From DATKKX01 sp035542775 (GTDB taxonomy: Bacteria; Planctomycetota; Phycisphaerae; UBA1845; UTPLA1), in assembly GCA_035542775.1 (NCBI GenBank), contig DATKKX010000249.1:1-15703 (forward strand): 15,703 nt of DNA. The letters are read 5' to 3'. The position numbers and the translations under genes were made by a program. Under the pieces are notes generated by a model. That model searched no databases. It saw only the letters and a list, made by a program, of their open reading frames with translations, and was not told the DNA's origin. Positions 1 to 6,516 of the stretch are shown in pieces (the stretch's first letter is position 1; every line of letters starts with the position of its first letter).

Positions 1-334
1 TGCCAGCCAAGCAGTCGGCGCCGAAGCGGATCACCGCGGTTGCTCGGCCTTCGCGAGTGTATTCAGTGAGATAGATGGCGGTGGCCACGCCGATCGGGGC
101 GGCAAGCAGGACGGCCAGACCGGCAACGAAGCCGCTGGCGACGATCATCGGTAAGATCCCACCCTCGCGCCCCATCTTTTCCGGCGACTCGCTGAGATAC
201 TCCCAAGAGACGTGGAGCAAGCCGTGGGCGAGGATCCAACCGATTATGAACAGCAGCACGCCGACCGTGGACGCAGCCATGATCCACAAGAGGCTGACGA
301 CGACCCGCTCGACGGCGACCGGAGCAAGCCTCAT
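1..334 (-). CDS. pstA: Phosphate ABC transporter permease PstA, 5' part only
   Basis: N-terminal 111 residues of the second membrane subunit of the high-affinity phosphate importer; the gene continues beyond the left edge. The ATG (334-332) overlaps the pstC stop as ATGA, so the two are translationally coupled. The visible protein has a first hydrophobic segment at about residues 13-36 and a second stretch (about 60-90) beginning GGILPMIVAS and containing APIGVATAIYLTEY, both typical of PstA. It would pair with PstC in the inner membrane and take phosphate from PstS. The EAA loop that contacts the ATPase lies outside the window, as presumably do pstB and phoU. Identity rests on these motifs plus position after pstS-pstC and is secure. 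Confidence 0.93.
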   Translation of the reverse strand, partial: MRLAPVAVERVVVSLLWIMAASTVGVLLFIIGWILAHGLLHVSWEYLSESPEKMGREGGILPMIVASGFVAGLAVLLAAPIGVATAIYLTEYTREGRATAVIRFGADCLAG

Positions 335-1191
335 CTGGCACCTGCTCCCTTCGCCTGCCGCCGCGACACCGTCAGGGCGATCGTGTTGAGGATCATGATG
401 AACACGAAGAGCGTGACGCCGGTGGCAAAGAGCGCCTGGCGATGGTCGCCGGAGGCGTACCCCATCTCCAAGGCGATATTGGCGGTCAGCGTGCGAACGG
501 GCTCCAGGATACCCTTGGGCACCGCGAGAGTGTTGCCGCCGACCATGATCACGGCCATGGTCTCACCGACCGCTCGCCCCATGCCAAGGATGATGGCGGC
601 CACGATGCCGGAGCGAGCCGCCTTCACCATGACCATGTGCACCGTCTGCCATCGGGTGGCGCCCAGGGCGATGGACCCCTCCCAGTAAGGGCGCGGCACC
701 GCGTTGAGGGCATCGACGGAGATGCTGGTCACTGTCGGCAGGACCATAATGCCCAGGACAATCGAAGCGGCCAGCACCGAGAGCCCTGGACCGCCCAGGT
801 GACTCTGGATGAGAGGCACCAGCGTGACCACTCCCACGAATCCGTACACGACCGATGGGATGCCGGCCAGCAACTCGATCATCGGCTTGAGAATTCGCGT
901 CAGCCTGGGCGGGGAGAACTGGGTCAGCACGATGGCCAGGCCGAGACTGAAGACCATGCCGATGACCATCGCCCCGCACGTGACCATCATCGAGCCGATG
1001 ATCATGGAACGAATGCCGAAGTGTCCTGACTTCGGGTCCCAGTCAGCGGAAAGGAAAAAGTCTCTGGCGCCAACCCGGACGATGATCGGCACACCTTCTT
1101 TAAAGATGAAGATGGTGATTATCGCCAGACCCAGGATGGCCGAGAAGGCGACGGCCATCAGGATTGCGCTGATTAGCCGGTCCTGTTTCAT
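331..1191 (-). CDS. pstC: Phosphate ABC transporter permease PstC
   Basis: 286-residue inner-membrane permease of the Pst phosphate importer. Visible features: an N-terminal hydrophobic segment (about 8-30), a periplasmic stretch containing FFLSADWDP (about 45-53), a permease core starting near residue 65, the family-typical LLAGIPSVVYGFVG (108-120), and an EAA-type loop around EGSIALGATRWQTVHMV (171-187) followed by GMGRAVGETMAV (203-214). Length is close to the usual 290-320. Its ATG overlaps the pstS stop (ATGA, 1188-1191) and its stop overlaps the pstA ATG (331-334), so pstS-pstC-pstA are a tightly coupled transcript. No internal promoter is seen; expression should follow the Pho box at 2529-2557. 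Confidence 0.96.
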   Translation of the reverse strand: MKQDRLISAILMAVAFSAILGLAIITIFIFKEGVPIIVRVGARDFFLSADWDPKSGHFGIRSMIIGSMMVTCGAMVIGMVFSLGLAIVLTQFSPPRLTRILKPMIELLAGIPSVVYGFVGVVTLVPLIQSHLGGPGLSVLAASIVLGIMVLPTVTSISVDALNAVPRPYWEGSIALGATRWQTVHMVMVKAARSGIVAAIILGMGRAVGETMAVIMVGGNTLAVPKGILEPVRTLTANIALEMGYASGDHRQALFATGVTLFVFIMILNTIALTVSRRQAKGAGAR

Positions 1192-1997
1192 CGGGCTCTG
1201 ATCAATCCTTCGGCCTCCAGCGTCTTCTGACTCTCGGCCAAGAGCACGAAGTCGATGAACTTCTGTGCCGCTGGGCTGGGAGAGCCTTTCGTGACAAAGA
1301 GCAGCGGTCGCGCCAGTTTGTACTTCCCGTCGAGCACGTTCTGGGCGGTAGGCTGTTCGCCGTCAACGACCAGGGCCTTCAGTTCCTTGCCCACGAGCCC
1401 CAGTGATATGTAGCCGATCGCGGCGGTGTTGCCCTTGACTAACTCCTTGACGGCGCCGCTGGACTCTTGAACCAGGGCCTCGCGAGAAATCTTCTCCTGG
1501 CCCATAACCAGGTGAACGAAGCACTCTCGGGTACCCGAGCTCTCCTCCCGAGTGATGACGCGAACCGGCTCATCCCTGCCGCCGATGTCCTTCCAGTTCT
1601 TGATCTGACCGCTGAAAAGACCGCGAACCTGCTCCATTTTCAGTTCGCTGACCGGGTTGGCCGGGTTCACCACGACGGCCAGACCGTCACGCGCAATCAT
1701 GACCCCGGTAAACTGCTTGGACTCCTCGGGAGTGAGCCCGCGAGAACACATGCCGATCTGGGCGAGGCCGTTGGCAACAGCCTGGAGGCCGGCTGTCGAG
1801 CCCCCGCCCTGCACGTCCACCTTGTGGTCGGGGTTCTTCTTCTCGTACTCCTGGGCGAGGAGTTCCGCGAACGGCTGGATCGAAGTCGATCCGACGACGT
1901 TGACCGTTCCAGGGTCGTCGCGCCTGCAACCCGCCCAAGGGAGACACCACGTGATCACCGCGCCCAGTATCAGGATTCGAAGCTGCTTCGGTCTCAT
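1188..1997 (-). CDS. pstS: Phosphate-binding lipoprotein PstS
   Basis: 269-residue extracytoplasmic phosphate-binding subunit that delivers phosphate to PstCA. The N-terminus is a lipoprotein signal with hydrophobic core and lipobox ending WAGC (Cys24), so the mature protein should be membrane-anchored. Phosphate-contact motifs of the PstS family are present: VGSTSIQPF (35-43), GGGSTAGLQAV (64-74), ARDGLAVVVNP (102-112), and REESSGTRE (150-158). GNTAAIGYISLG (189-200) matches the late AIGY segment. A GGGGA-like ribosome site precedes the ATG. The gene is 48 bp downstream of a universal stress protein gene and overlaps pstC by 4 bp. It is shorter than proteobacterial PstS (about 320) but normal for the lipoprotein PstS group. 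A second, very different PstS-like domain occurs at 9330-6517. Confidence 0.96.
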   Translation of the reverse strand: MRPKQLRILILGAVITWCLPWAGCRRDDPGTVNVVGSTSIQPFAELLAQEYEKKNPDHKVDVQGGGSTAGLQAVANGLAQIGMCSRGLTPEESKQFTGVMIARDGLAVVVNPANPVSELKMEQVRGLFSGQIKNWKDIGGRDEPVRVITREESSGTRECFVHLVMGQEKISREALVQESSGAVKELVKGNTAAIGYISLGLVGKELKALVVDGEQPTAQNVLDGKYKLARPLLFVTKGSPSPAAQKFIDFVLLAESQKTLEAEGLIRAR

Positions 1998-2045
1998 GCC
2001 CAGATTCCCCTACAACAGGCCGCATTCATCAGTCTTGGTTTTCCC

Positions 2046-2462
2046 TCACCGTACGATCGCTACCGCACACGGCGCGTCGCTCAACACCCCTTTGGAAACG
2101 GATCGTGACAGCCATCGCTCAACCCAGTTTCCTCTCCCATGTCCCATCGCGATCAGATCGACCCTTTGATCTGTCGCCTCCTGGATGATCTGTCTGGCGG
2201 GCTGACCAACCAGAGTCTTGGCGCTCATGGGTACTCCGTCGATGCTCGCGGCTTCACGCAGTCTGACGAACGCCTGCTCGAAGTGCTCGGTGGCCGATTC
2301 AAGCAGGCCGGCCATTTGTACCGCCGTTGGAGGTATCGACGAATCTGCGACCGCCAGGACGCTGACAGCGGCCTGCGAGAGCTTCGCCAGATCGAGCGCG
2401 AACTGAAAAGCTCGCTCCGCCGAGTCGGACCCGTCGTATGCCACCAGAATCGTCTTGAGCAC
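2046..2462 (-). CDS. Universal stress protein (UspA family)
   Basis: 138-residue single-domain Usp protein, the usual family length, expected to be a cytoplasmic dimer. It begins with the family hallmark ILVAYDGSDSAERAF (about 5-19) and ends with DLIAMGHGRGNWVERWL (about 101-117), SVSKGVL and APCAVAIVR, the standard Usp C-terminal strand. The ATP-loop consensus G-2x-G-9x-G-S is degenerate: the GS position reads RS, so nucleotide binding is uncertain. The start is GTG at 2462, preceded by an AGGAAAGG ribosome site; no ATG is better placed. It is the first gene after the Pho box at 2529-2557 and lies 48 bp before pstS, so it is probably the first cistron of the pst operon. Its role in phosphate stress is not known from sequence. 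Confidence 0.92.
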   Translation of the reverse strand: MLKTILVAYDGSDSAERAFQFALDLAKLSQAAVSVLAVADSSIPPTAVQMAGLLESATEHFEQAFVRLREAASIDGVPMSAKTLVGQPARQIIQEATDQRVDLIAMGHGRGNWVERWLSRSVSKGVLSDAPCAVAIVR

Positions 2463-2528
2463 GCCCGCCCTTTCCTATTGCAGCGCGCTTACCGCCTCCT
2501 GGATGCTATACCGTGACTATTACGTTTC

Positions 2529-2557
2529 TGTGTGCGGAGTATTAGGCTACTGTTAAG
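2529..2557 (-). promoter_or_regulatory. Pho box upstream of usp-pstSCA
   Basis: On the minus strand three 7-bp units are spaced exactly 11 bp apart: CTTAACA (2557-2551), CCTAATA (2546-2540), GCACACA (2535-2529), each with a 4-bp spacer. The same architecture recurs upstream of other genes in this window. AT-rich TAATAG (about 2522-2517) follows and could be a -10 element. It sits 67 bp before the usp GTG. Known PhoB/PhoP sites are 6-7-bp direct repeats at 11-bp spacing, which is the basis for the call. Confidence 0.75.
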
Positions 2558-2622
2558 AATCACGGCTCGCGGCGTGTCTGGTATCCGCAAGCCTCGTCTG
2601 CGCCCGACCCGCAACGCCGCTG

Positions 2623-2823
2623 TCATTGGGCTGGCGTGAACCAGTTCTTGACCGGAAAGATGGCGCTCAGCACGTCCTTGGTGCCGCTCTTGAAGAAGTC
2701 GTAGGCCCCGGCCTGAACATTGTCGCGAAGATCAGATGCGCAACTGCTGCCTCCCAAAGCCATAAACGCGGCAAGCAGCACTATCACGTGCACGATTCGG
2801 GTCAATGTGTGTCTTCCAGCCAT
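2623..2823 (-). CDS. Small secreted or lipoprotein-like protein, unknown function
   Basis: 66-residue protein starting at ATG 2823, chosen because AAGGAG lies 7 nt upstream; a longer frame reaching 2979 overlaps the porin gene and is not supported. Residues 1-30 form a signal sequence (positively charged start, hydrophobic IVHVIVLLAAFMALGG) ending in GSSC, a near-lipobox with Cys at about residue 28. The mature part is only about 38 residues, with SDLRDNVQAGAYDFFKSGTK followed by a hydrophobic VLSAIFPV segment. Similar tiny lipoproteins of unknown role are familiar in planctomycetes. It begins 23 bp after the porin stop, so it is probably cotranscribed and may be a porin accessory; that link is positional only. 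Confidence 0.72.
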   Translation of the reverse strand: MAGRHTLTRIVHVIVLLAAFMALGGSSCASDLRDNVQAGAYDFFKSGTKDVLSAIFPVKNWFTPAQ

Positions 2824-2846
2824 ACAGTTTCTCCTTGCATGCGGGG

Positions 2847-4271
2847 TCAAAAAATGATCCGAATCCGAAAACCTCCAATGAACGCGTCCGGCGCGTCTCG
2901 ATTCCCTCCCGGGTTGGTCACCACTTGCAGGTCGGGCGTGAAGATGCACCAGGGTGTCAGGCGGATGGCGTAGTACCATTCATAGACCGTCTCCCGGTCC
3001 GCCTGCTCGTTGCATTCGTTGCGGTACTTCTCCGAGAGAATGCCCTGGGACACTGCCAGCCCCATCACATCCTGATCGCGCCGCGGGATCAGCCCCTTGT
3101 ACGAGGCCCCGACCTCCCAGGCGTTGTTGACCTTGTTCACATCTCCGTGCGACGTCCCGTAGCGCGCGAAGATGCCCAGGCCCTGTTTGTCCATGGGATC
3201 GCTGTTCTCCTTCCAAACCATTTGGTCGAGGCCGAGATAGAGACCGAGATCGCCGGCCTCCTCGTCCGGCTGCCGCCGTCCGTCGAGCGTATCCTCAAAG
3301 ACCATCTTGGGCGTCGGGTTGTACCACCATCCGATCCGATACTTGCCGGGGAGCGATCCGCGCCCTGACTGCCATGTCGGCATGAGGCCGGCCTCCCAGA
3401 ACCCGAGAAAGTGGGCCTCGTCATGGAAGGCCGTATTGAAACCGGTCGTGCGCGGGATACTTTGGGCGTCAACCGCCGCAGCCTGGAAATAGAACCAATC
3501 CACCGGCTCCACCTTGGCGAAGGCCCCAATGCCGGTGCGGTGCGGGATAGTCGGGTTGCGGATCGAGGCCTGGTTGAGGAAGTGCAAGTCCTCATGGTTG
3601 GCGTAGAAGCTCACATCAAAGAGGTCCTTGTTCGTCTGGATCTCTCCCAGCCGAAACTCGACCTTGTCTTTGAGAAGTCTCTGCGTGAACCACCATTTTT
3701 TCACGTAGATGGACTGGTCCCCGGAGGCGTCGGCGTTGACGTTGAACAGCGCGCCCACCTTAGTGGGATTGATCCCGTCGCCATACGAGCCGCTGGTCTC
3801 CATGAAGAAACTGCTGCCGGGGACAAGGCCCAGCTTCTGAAAGTCGGCCTCAAATTGGAGGTCGTAGCTGCCGGTGAACCGTCCGTGGTCGTGCTGAAGG
3901 CCGCCCAGAAAGTTCTGCTGAGCCTGCTGGTTGTAGAAGAGCCTGAACGTCAGGCCGGCATCCTCCAGCTTCGTGCGAGCGCCGCCCCAGTCGCCGGTGA
4001 GTCTGTCGGTTGTCCAGAGGCTGTACGGAAGTCGCAGCGGCTTACCCTGGCCGCGCTCCGCCGTTGCCGCCGGAGCGCTGGTTGGCTGCATGGTTTCGGC
4101 CGCTGCTGCCGGAGCACTGGTGGGTTGTGTGGTCTGAGCCGATGCGGCCTGCATTCCAAGCAGTAACCCGAACACGGCCCGCAGTCCCGCCTGCCAAAGC
4201 CTGCCCGGCCAGAAAACGATATGTATCTCAGCTCGGGGCACTAACCACCCGGAACCCGGTGAGTTGTTCAC
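2847..4271 (-). CDS. OprB-family outer-membrane porin
   Basis: 474-residue outer-membrane beta-barrel protein of the carbohydrate-selective porin (OprB) family. After the signal peptide (core RAVFGLLLGMQAASA, cleavage likely after residue 45) there is a low-complexity linker of two 13-residue repeats (47-72), then the family signature LTGDWGGARTKLEDAGL (91-107), barrel strands rich in alternating aromatics, and a C-terminal strand FRIRIIF ending in Phe, as outer-membrane barrels do. Start GTG 4271 has GGAAAGAG upstream; an in-frame GTG at 4241 is an alternative that matches the start region of the metallopeptidase paralogous leader. It is preceded by a four-unit Pho box, so the cargo may be phosphate or phosphorylated compounds rather than sugar; substrate is not readable from sequence. 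Confidence 0.9.
   Translation of the reverse strand: MNNSPGSGWLVPRAEIHIVFWPGRLWQAGLRAVFGLLLGMQAASAQTTQPTSAPAAAAETMQPTSAPAATAERGQGKPLRLPYSLWTTDRLTGDWGGARTKLEDAGLTFRLFYNQQAQQNFLGGLQHDHGRFTGSYDLQFEADFQKLGLVPGSSFFMETSGSYGDGINPTKVGALFNVNADASGDQSIYVKKWWFTQRLLKDKVEFRLGEIQTNKDLFDVSFYANHEDLHFLNQASIRNPTIPHRTGIGAFAKVEPVDWFYFQAAAVDAQSIPRTTGFNTAFHDEAHFLGFWEAGLMPTWQSGRGSLPGKYRIGWWYNPTPKMVFEDTLDGRRQPDEEAGDLGLYLGLDQMVWKENSDPMDKQGLGIFARYGTSHGDVNKVNNAWEVGASYKGLIPRRDQDVMGLAVSQGILSEKYRNECNEQADRETVYEWYYAIRLTPWCIFTPDLQVVTNPGGNRDAPDAFIGGFRIRIIF
4056..4133 (-). repeat. 39-bp tandem repeat in porin linker
   Basis: Two consecutive 39-bp units encode TTQPTSAPAAAAE and TMQPTSAPAATAE, a Thr/Pro/Ala-rich spacer between the signal peptide and the barrel. 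The duplication is imperfect at DNA level. Confidence 0.8.
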
Positions 4272-4420
4272 GCAAAAGCTCTTTCCGCTTCAAAGGACCG
4301 CGATCTGCCTCATGCGGCATGATGAAGAATCTATGTGCGCAGTGTTAAGACACTGTGAGGAGGCGGTCAGATTTGTAAAAAGATTCGCAGCCCGGGATAC
4401 GCGACTCCCGACCCGCGTCA
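4128..4420 (-). repeat. Promoter/leader/signal-peptide duplication, copy at porin
   Basis: This segment (phoR-tail-like sequence, Pho box, leader and porin signal-peptide coding region) aligns along its length with 12267-12555 at the metallopeptidase gene, and its Pho-box half also with about 5905-6095. Shared landmarks on the plus strand include GTGGTCTG, CGGGGCACT, a CTTTCCG/CCTTCCG block, GTGTTAAG and GCCCGGG. The encoded signal peptides are nearly the same: GLLLGMQ versus GLLLGIQ, each followed within a few residues by AQTTQP. Boundaries are by eye. Confidence 0.65.
4332..4371 (-). promoter_or_regulatory. Four-unit Pho box upstream of porin
   Basis: Minus-strand units at exact 11-bp spacing: TCTGACC (4371-4365), CCTCACA (4360-4354), CTTAACA (4349-4343), GCACATA (4338-4332). 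A -10-like TAGATT (4333-4328) begins 9 bp after CTTAACA, consistent with the central two units replacing a -35 element as in other PhoB promoters. It lies 60 bp from the porin GTG. Confidence 0.78.
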
Positions 4421-4683
4421 CGAGAGGCGGAGGATTTGGCGGACGTGAGGATCCGCGGCGATCACCGGGTCAACACCAGGGCGAATTCTCCCGAGAACAC
4501 ACAGACCTCATTCACCAACCTGCGATCCGTTAGAACCATGCCCCCCAACAGAGCTCGCCGCCTCGGCCGCGACTCACCTTGCCGAGGCGGCGGCGCCCAT
4601 TGTCGACCTGCGACATGCAGGCCAAGGCCCCCTTCGATGCTGCTTATGAACCCGCGCTTACTGTCTTGCAGCGTCTATGCTCA
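4372..4683. other. Non-coding stretch between pseudopilin 1 and porin
   Basis: No convincing gene. Positions 4375-4420 resemble the last bases of phoR (aligned with 12507-12555), a degenerate relic of the duplicated module. Positions 4556-4592 hold a 12-bp perfect inverted repeat. Nothing recognised in 4425-4550 or 4600-4683; short frames here lack ribosome sites and family features. Confidence 0.6.
4556..4592 (-). terminator. Strong hairpin downstream of pseudopilin 1
   Basis: Perfect 12-bp inverted repeat (CGCCGCCTCGGC at 4556-4567 and its complement at 4581-4592) with a 13-nt loop, located 92 bp past the pseudopilin stop. It lacks a U-tract on either strand, so it may be a weak terminator, an mRNA 3'-end stabiliser or a protein site. 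Confidence 0.4.
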
Positions 4684-5727
4684 TCACGGTACGTCATTGT
4701 CCTGAATCTCAGGCTTATCTATGCAGGAGTAAAGCTTTCGGCCCCACATGTAGTTGCCCGCGTCGAGGGTTTCCTTCAGTGTGGCCTTGGCGGCGTGGCC
4801 GTCGGCATACGCGTAGTTGCTGTAGGTTAGGTGAGTTGCCGGATTCACATAGGAGATATGATGGCTGGTGAGAGCCGCACCCGGGTCGGCCAGCACGGCC
4901 GTTATGGCAGCCTGAGCCTCCTCGTATGTCAGCTTACGGATCTTGGTCCCCTTCTGGTAGGCTTCGCCGTCGAAGACGCCGCCGCCATCCAGCTTGACGC
5001 CATTGGTCGGACGGTGGCTTTTGTACGCCGTCCCGCCGCTGGATGAGCTTCCCCAAATGCAGTTCGGGCTGTTGCTGAACTCCGCGAGCAGAATGATGTT
5101 CATCGGCGATTCGATGTCATCACCGCTCACCAGACGTAGGTTGCTGGTGCCGGGAGGGGTGGCGATATCGTGGGCCTGGCTGAACTTCTTACGCGGCATG
5201 ATGGCCTCGTTGGCCACATAGCTCAGCCGCGGCGCCTGTTTGTCGTCCCTCGTCGCATCCTGAGGTACCTGCCCCGTCGGAGGGTTCGGGATCCGCGCCG
5301 TCGTGAAGTTGCTCGGGGCCCAGCCACCCGGTTCGTGCGACGGGCAGATGTATTGGTTCGCGGTCTTGGGATACTTGGAGACGCCGGCAACAGGAATCAT
5401 CGGGCCTTCGTAGTCCCCCGGGGTGATCACCCCTGTCCAATGAAGGTAGCCACCGGCACTGCTATCGCCGTCGACGTAGCTGTACGACGTGGGATAGTAC
5501 TTCTGCTCGGAGGCATACATCGCAATGCTCATTCCGACATTGCGAAGGTTGCTGAGGCAGCTCGAAGACTTGGCCATCTCCCTGGCCTTCGACAACGATG
5601 GCAGCAGGATTGAGGCCAACAGGGCCATGATCGAAATCACGATGAGCAATTCCACCAAGGTGAATCCCTGGCGTCGCCTCGCCGCGTTGCCCTGATCGGC
5701 GCAGGTGTGCACTCCACATACGTTCAT
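4684..5727 (-). CDS. Prepilin-type / H-X9-DG pseudopilin-like protein 1
   Basis: 347-residue type II secretion/type IV pilin-like protein. The start at ATG 5727 is fixed by AAAGGAG 7 nt upstream. A class III prepilin leader RRRQG ends at Gly21, followed by FTLVELLIVISIMALLASI, with Glu at +5 and one hydrophobic helix; PilD-type peptidase should cleave after Gly21. The C-terminus carries the planctomycete H-X9-DG motif exactly (His299 ... Asp309-Gly310). The middle holds DKQAPRLSYVANEA and YKSHRP, both shared with the pseudopilin at 10672-9614, showing recent paralogy. Two Pho boxes precede it (5820-5859 and 5984-6023). The family is common in planctomycetes, but its structural role (pseudopilus tip, secreted surface protein or other) is unsettled. 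Confidence 0.92.
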   Translation of the reverse strand: MNVCGVHTCADQGNAARRRQGFTLVELLIVISIMALLASILLPSLSKAREMAKSSSCLSNLRNVGMSIAMYASEQKYYPTSYSYVDGDSSAGGYLHWTGVITPGDYEGPMIPVAGVSKYPKTANQYICPSHEPGGWAPSNFTTARIPNPPTGQVPQDATRDDKQAPRLSYVANEAIMPRKKFSQAHDIATPPGTSNLRLVSGDDIESPMNIILLAEFSNSPNCIWGSSSSGGTAYKSHRPTNGVKLDGGGVFDGEAYQKGTKIRKLTYEEAQAAITAVLADPGAALTSHHISYVNPATHLTYSNYAYADGHAAKATLKETLDAGNYMWGRKLYSCIDKPEIQDNDVP

Positions 5728-5819
5728 GAGGATCTCCTTTCGAATGAAAAACAAAAATCTAACTCACCGAGATTGATGACGAACTGATTTCCTGAACTCA
5801 TCACTCTGCGTTGGGAGCT

Positions 5820-5859
5820 TATGAGGTGAGCGTTAAGACGGTGTGAGGAAACTGCTAAG
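5820..5859 (-). promoter_or_regulatory. Four-unit Pho box upstream of pseudopilin 1
   Basis: Minus-strand units CTTAGCA (5859-5853), CCTCACA (5848-5842), CTTAACG (5837-5831) and CCTCATA (5826-5820), all at 11-bp spacing. This is the clearest four-unit array in the window, with alternating CTTA- and CCTCA-type units. It lies 92 bp before the pseudopilin ATG. Confidence 0.78.
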
Positions 5860-5904
5860 TCTGGAAGAAGACTGCCGCACCTTTTGGATAGAGAAGGCCC
5901 GAAT

Positions 5905-6095
5905 GTGAGGCCGGAGTTCTCCGTGTTCGAAAGCTCCTTCCATCCCTGAACGGGGCAACCCACTTCTGTCGGCAAGACGATTTTGCGTCCGCTGTGTTAA
6001 GCAATTGTGACGAAGTGGTTAGATTCGCAGGGAGATTGGCGACCTCGGCTATGCGGTTTCGGGCTCCGGTTGTGAAATGCCGACGGTCACAGGCG
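5905..6095 (-). repeat. Duplicated promoter module, orphan copy
   Basis: Aligns by eye with 12395-12590 (phoR tail, Pho box, leader). Plus-strand landmarks are CGAAAGCTCCTTCC (CGAAAGCCCCTTCC in the other copy) and CCGCTGTGTTAAGCAA (identical at 12472-12487). The coding region that follows the module at the porin and metallopeptidase is absent here; pseudopilin 1 with its own Pho box comes next. Confidence 0.6.
5984..6023 (-). promoter_or_regulatory. Second, orphan Pho box upstream of pseudopilin 1
   Basis: Minus-strand units TCTAACC (6023-6017), CGTCACA (6012-6006), CTTAACA (6001-5995) and GGACGCA (5990-5984) at 11-bp spacing. A -10-like CAAAAT begins 9 bp after CTTAACA. No gene starts between this site and the Pho box at 5820, so it is either a fossil promoter or a distal promoter for pseudopilin 1. 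Confidence 0.7.
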
Positions 6096-6168
6096 TGCGC
6101 TGCGGTGCATCCCGTGCGTAGATCTTGGTCGTGAAGCCGGTCGGGCACGAGAGGGCTGTTCCTGCGGG
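6049..6168 (-). pseudogene. Histidine-kinase C-terminal remnant 1
   Basis: An open stretch of 39 codons ends in TAG (6051-6049) just upstream of the orphan Pho box, as phoR ends just upstream of the Pho box at 12466. The translation contains KIYARDAPQRTPVTVGISQP, resembling the last strands of a kinase ATPase domain, and tails off as QPEPETA against PhoR QPAPATA. No ATP-binding boxes are intact, and a stop interrupts the frame at 6169-6171. Best read as a decayed copy of the phoR 3' end. Confidence 0.5.
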
Positions 6169-6266
6169 TCAAGGCCGGCTACAGCGTCGGCTGGTGATTC
6201 GCCGCCGACTGGTGCGGCACTTGGCCGCGCCCGGAAAACGAGGCCTGGCCGTGCCAGACGTTTGTC

Positions 6267-6326
6267 TCAGGCTGGTTGCGGGACGGTGATAGTCACGGAG
6301 GCGCCTTCGTTAGCTGTCGGGACAGC
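6267..6326 (-). pseudogene. Histidine-kinase C-terminal remnant 2
   Basis: Minus-strand codons read NEGASVTITVPQPA then TGA (6269-6267), nearly matching the PhoR tail GEGTCVTIVIPQPA (residues 607-620). Only about 15-19 codons are recognisable, and upstream sequence runs into an inverted repeat and the terminator of the PstS-dockerin gene. It is a second fossil of a phoR-like 3' end, independent of the one at 6049-6168. Confidence 0.55.
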
Positions 6327-6327
6327 T
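6312..6327. repeat. Short perfect inverted repeat
   Basis: AGCTGTC-GG-GACAGCT, arms of 7 bp around 2 nt, directly beyond the terminator at 6334-6366. It may be a secondary hairpin or a chance palindrome at the edge of the kinase fossil. Confidence 0.5.
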
Positions 6328-6333
6328 CAGGCA

Positions 6334-6366
6334 GAAAAACAGAGGCCCGCGGCAGGAGCGGGCCTC
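6334..6366 (-). terminator. Rho-independent terminator of PstS-dockerin gene
   Basis: Minus-strand stem GAGGCCCGC (6366-6358), 7-nt loop, complementary GCGGGCCTC (6350-6342), followed by TGTTTTTC (6341-6334). Nine perfect GC-rich pairs plus a T-run is a textbook intrinsic terminator, about 150 bp past the stop of the gene at 6517. Confidence 0.88.
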
Positions 6367-6516
6367 CGGGTGGCGCATCTTTCCCCACCACCGTTGGGAA
6401 CGCGTAACACGGACGCGGAGCCGAATTCTTCCGACGGACGAGCGGCTGCCGAGAAGCCGGTCAGCTCAACAGACTCGGCAGCGCGCTCGGCCGCACTCCT
6501 CCAAGGCAGCGAAGGA

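Noticed and set aside
2824..2979. N-terminal extension of the small lipoprotein-like gene to 2979
   Set aside because: It would overlap the porin 3' end by over 100 bp and bury the signal sequence; ATG 2823 has an excellent ribosome site.
3411..4166. 251-codon plus-strand open frame opposite the porin
   Set aside because: Shadow of the porin coding frame; no domain, no ribosome site, and the porin signature on the minus strand is clear.
5724..6172. Two small minus-strand open frames (5724-5975 and 5855-6172)
   Set aside because: They span Pho boxes and kinase fossils, show no family features and have no ribosome site; they look like chance frames.
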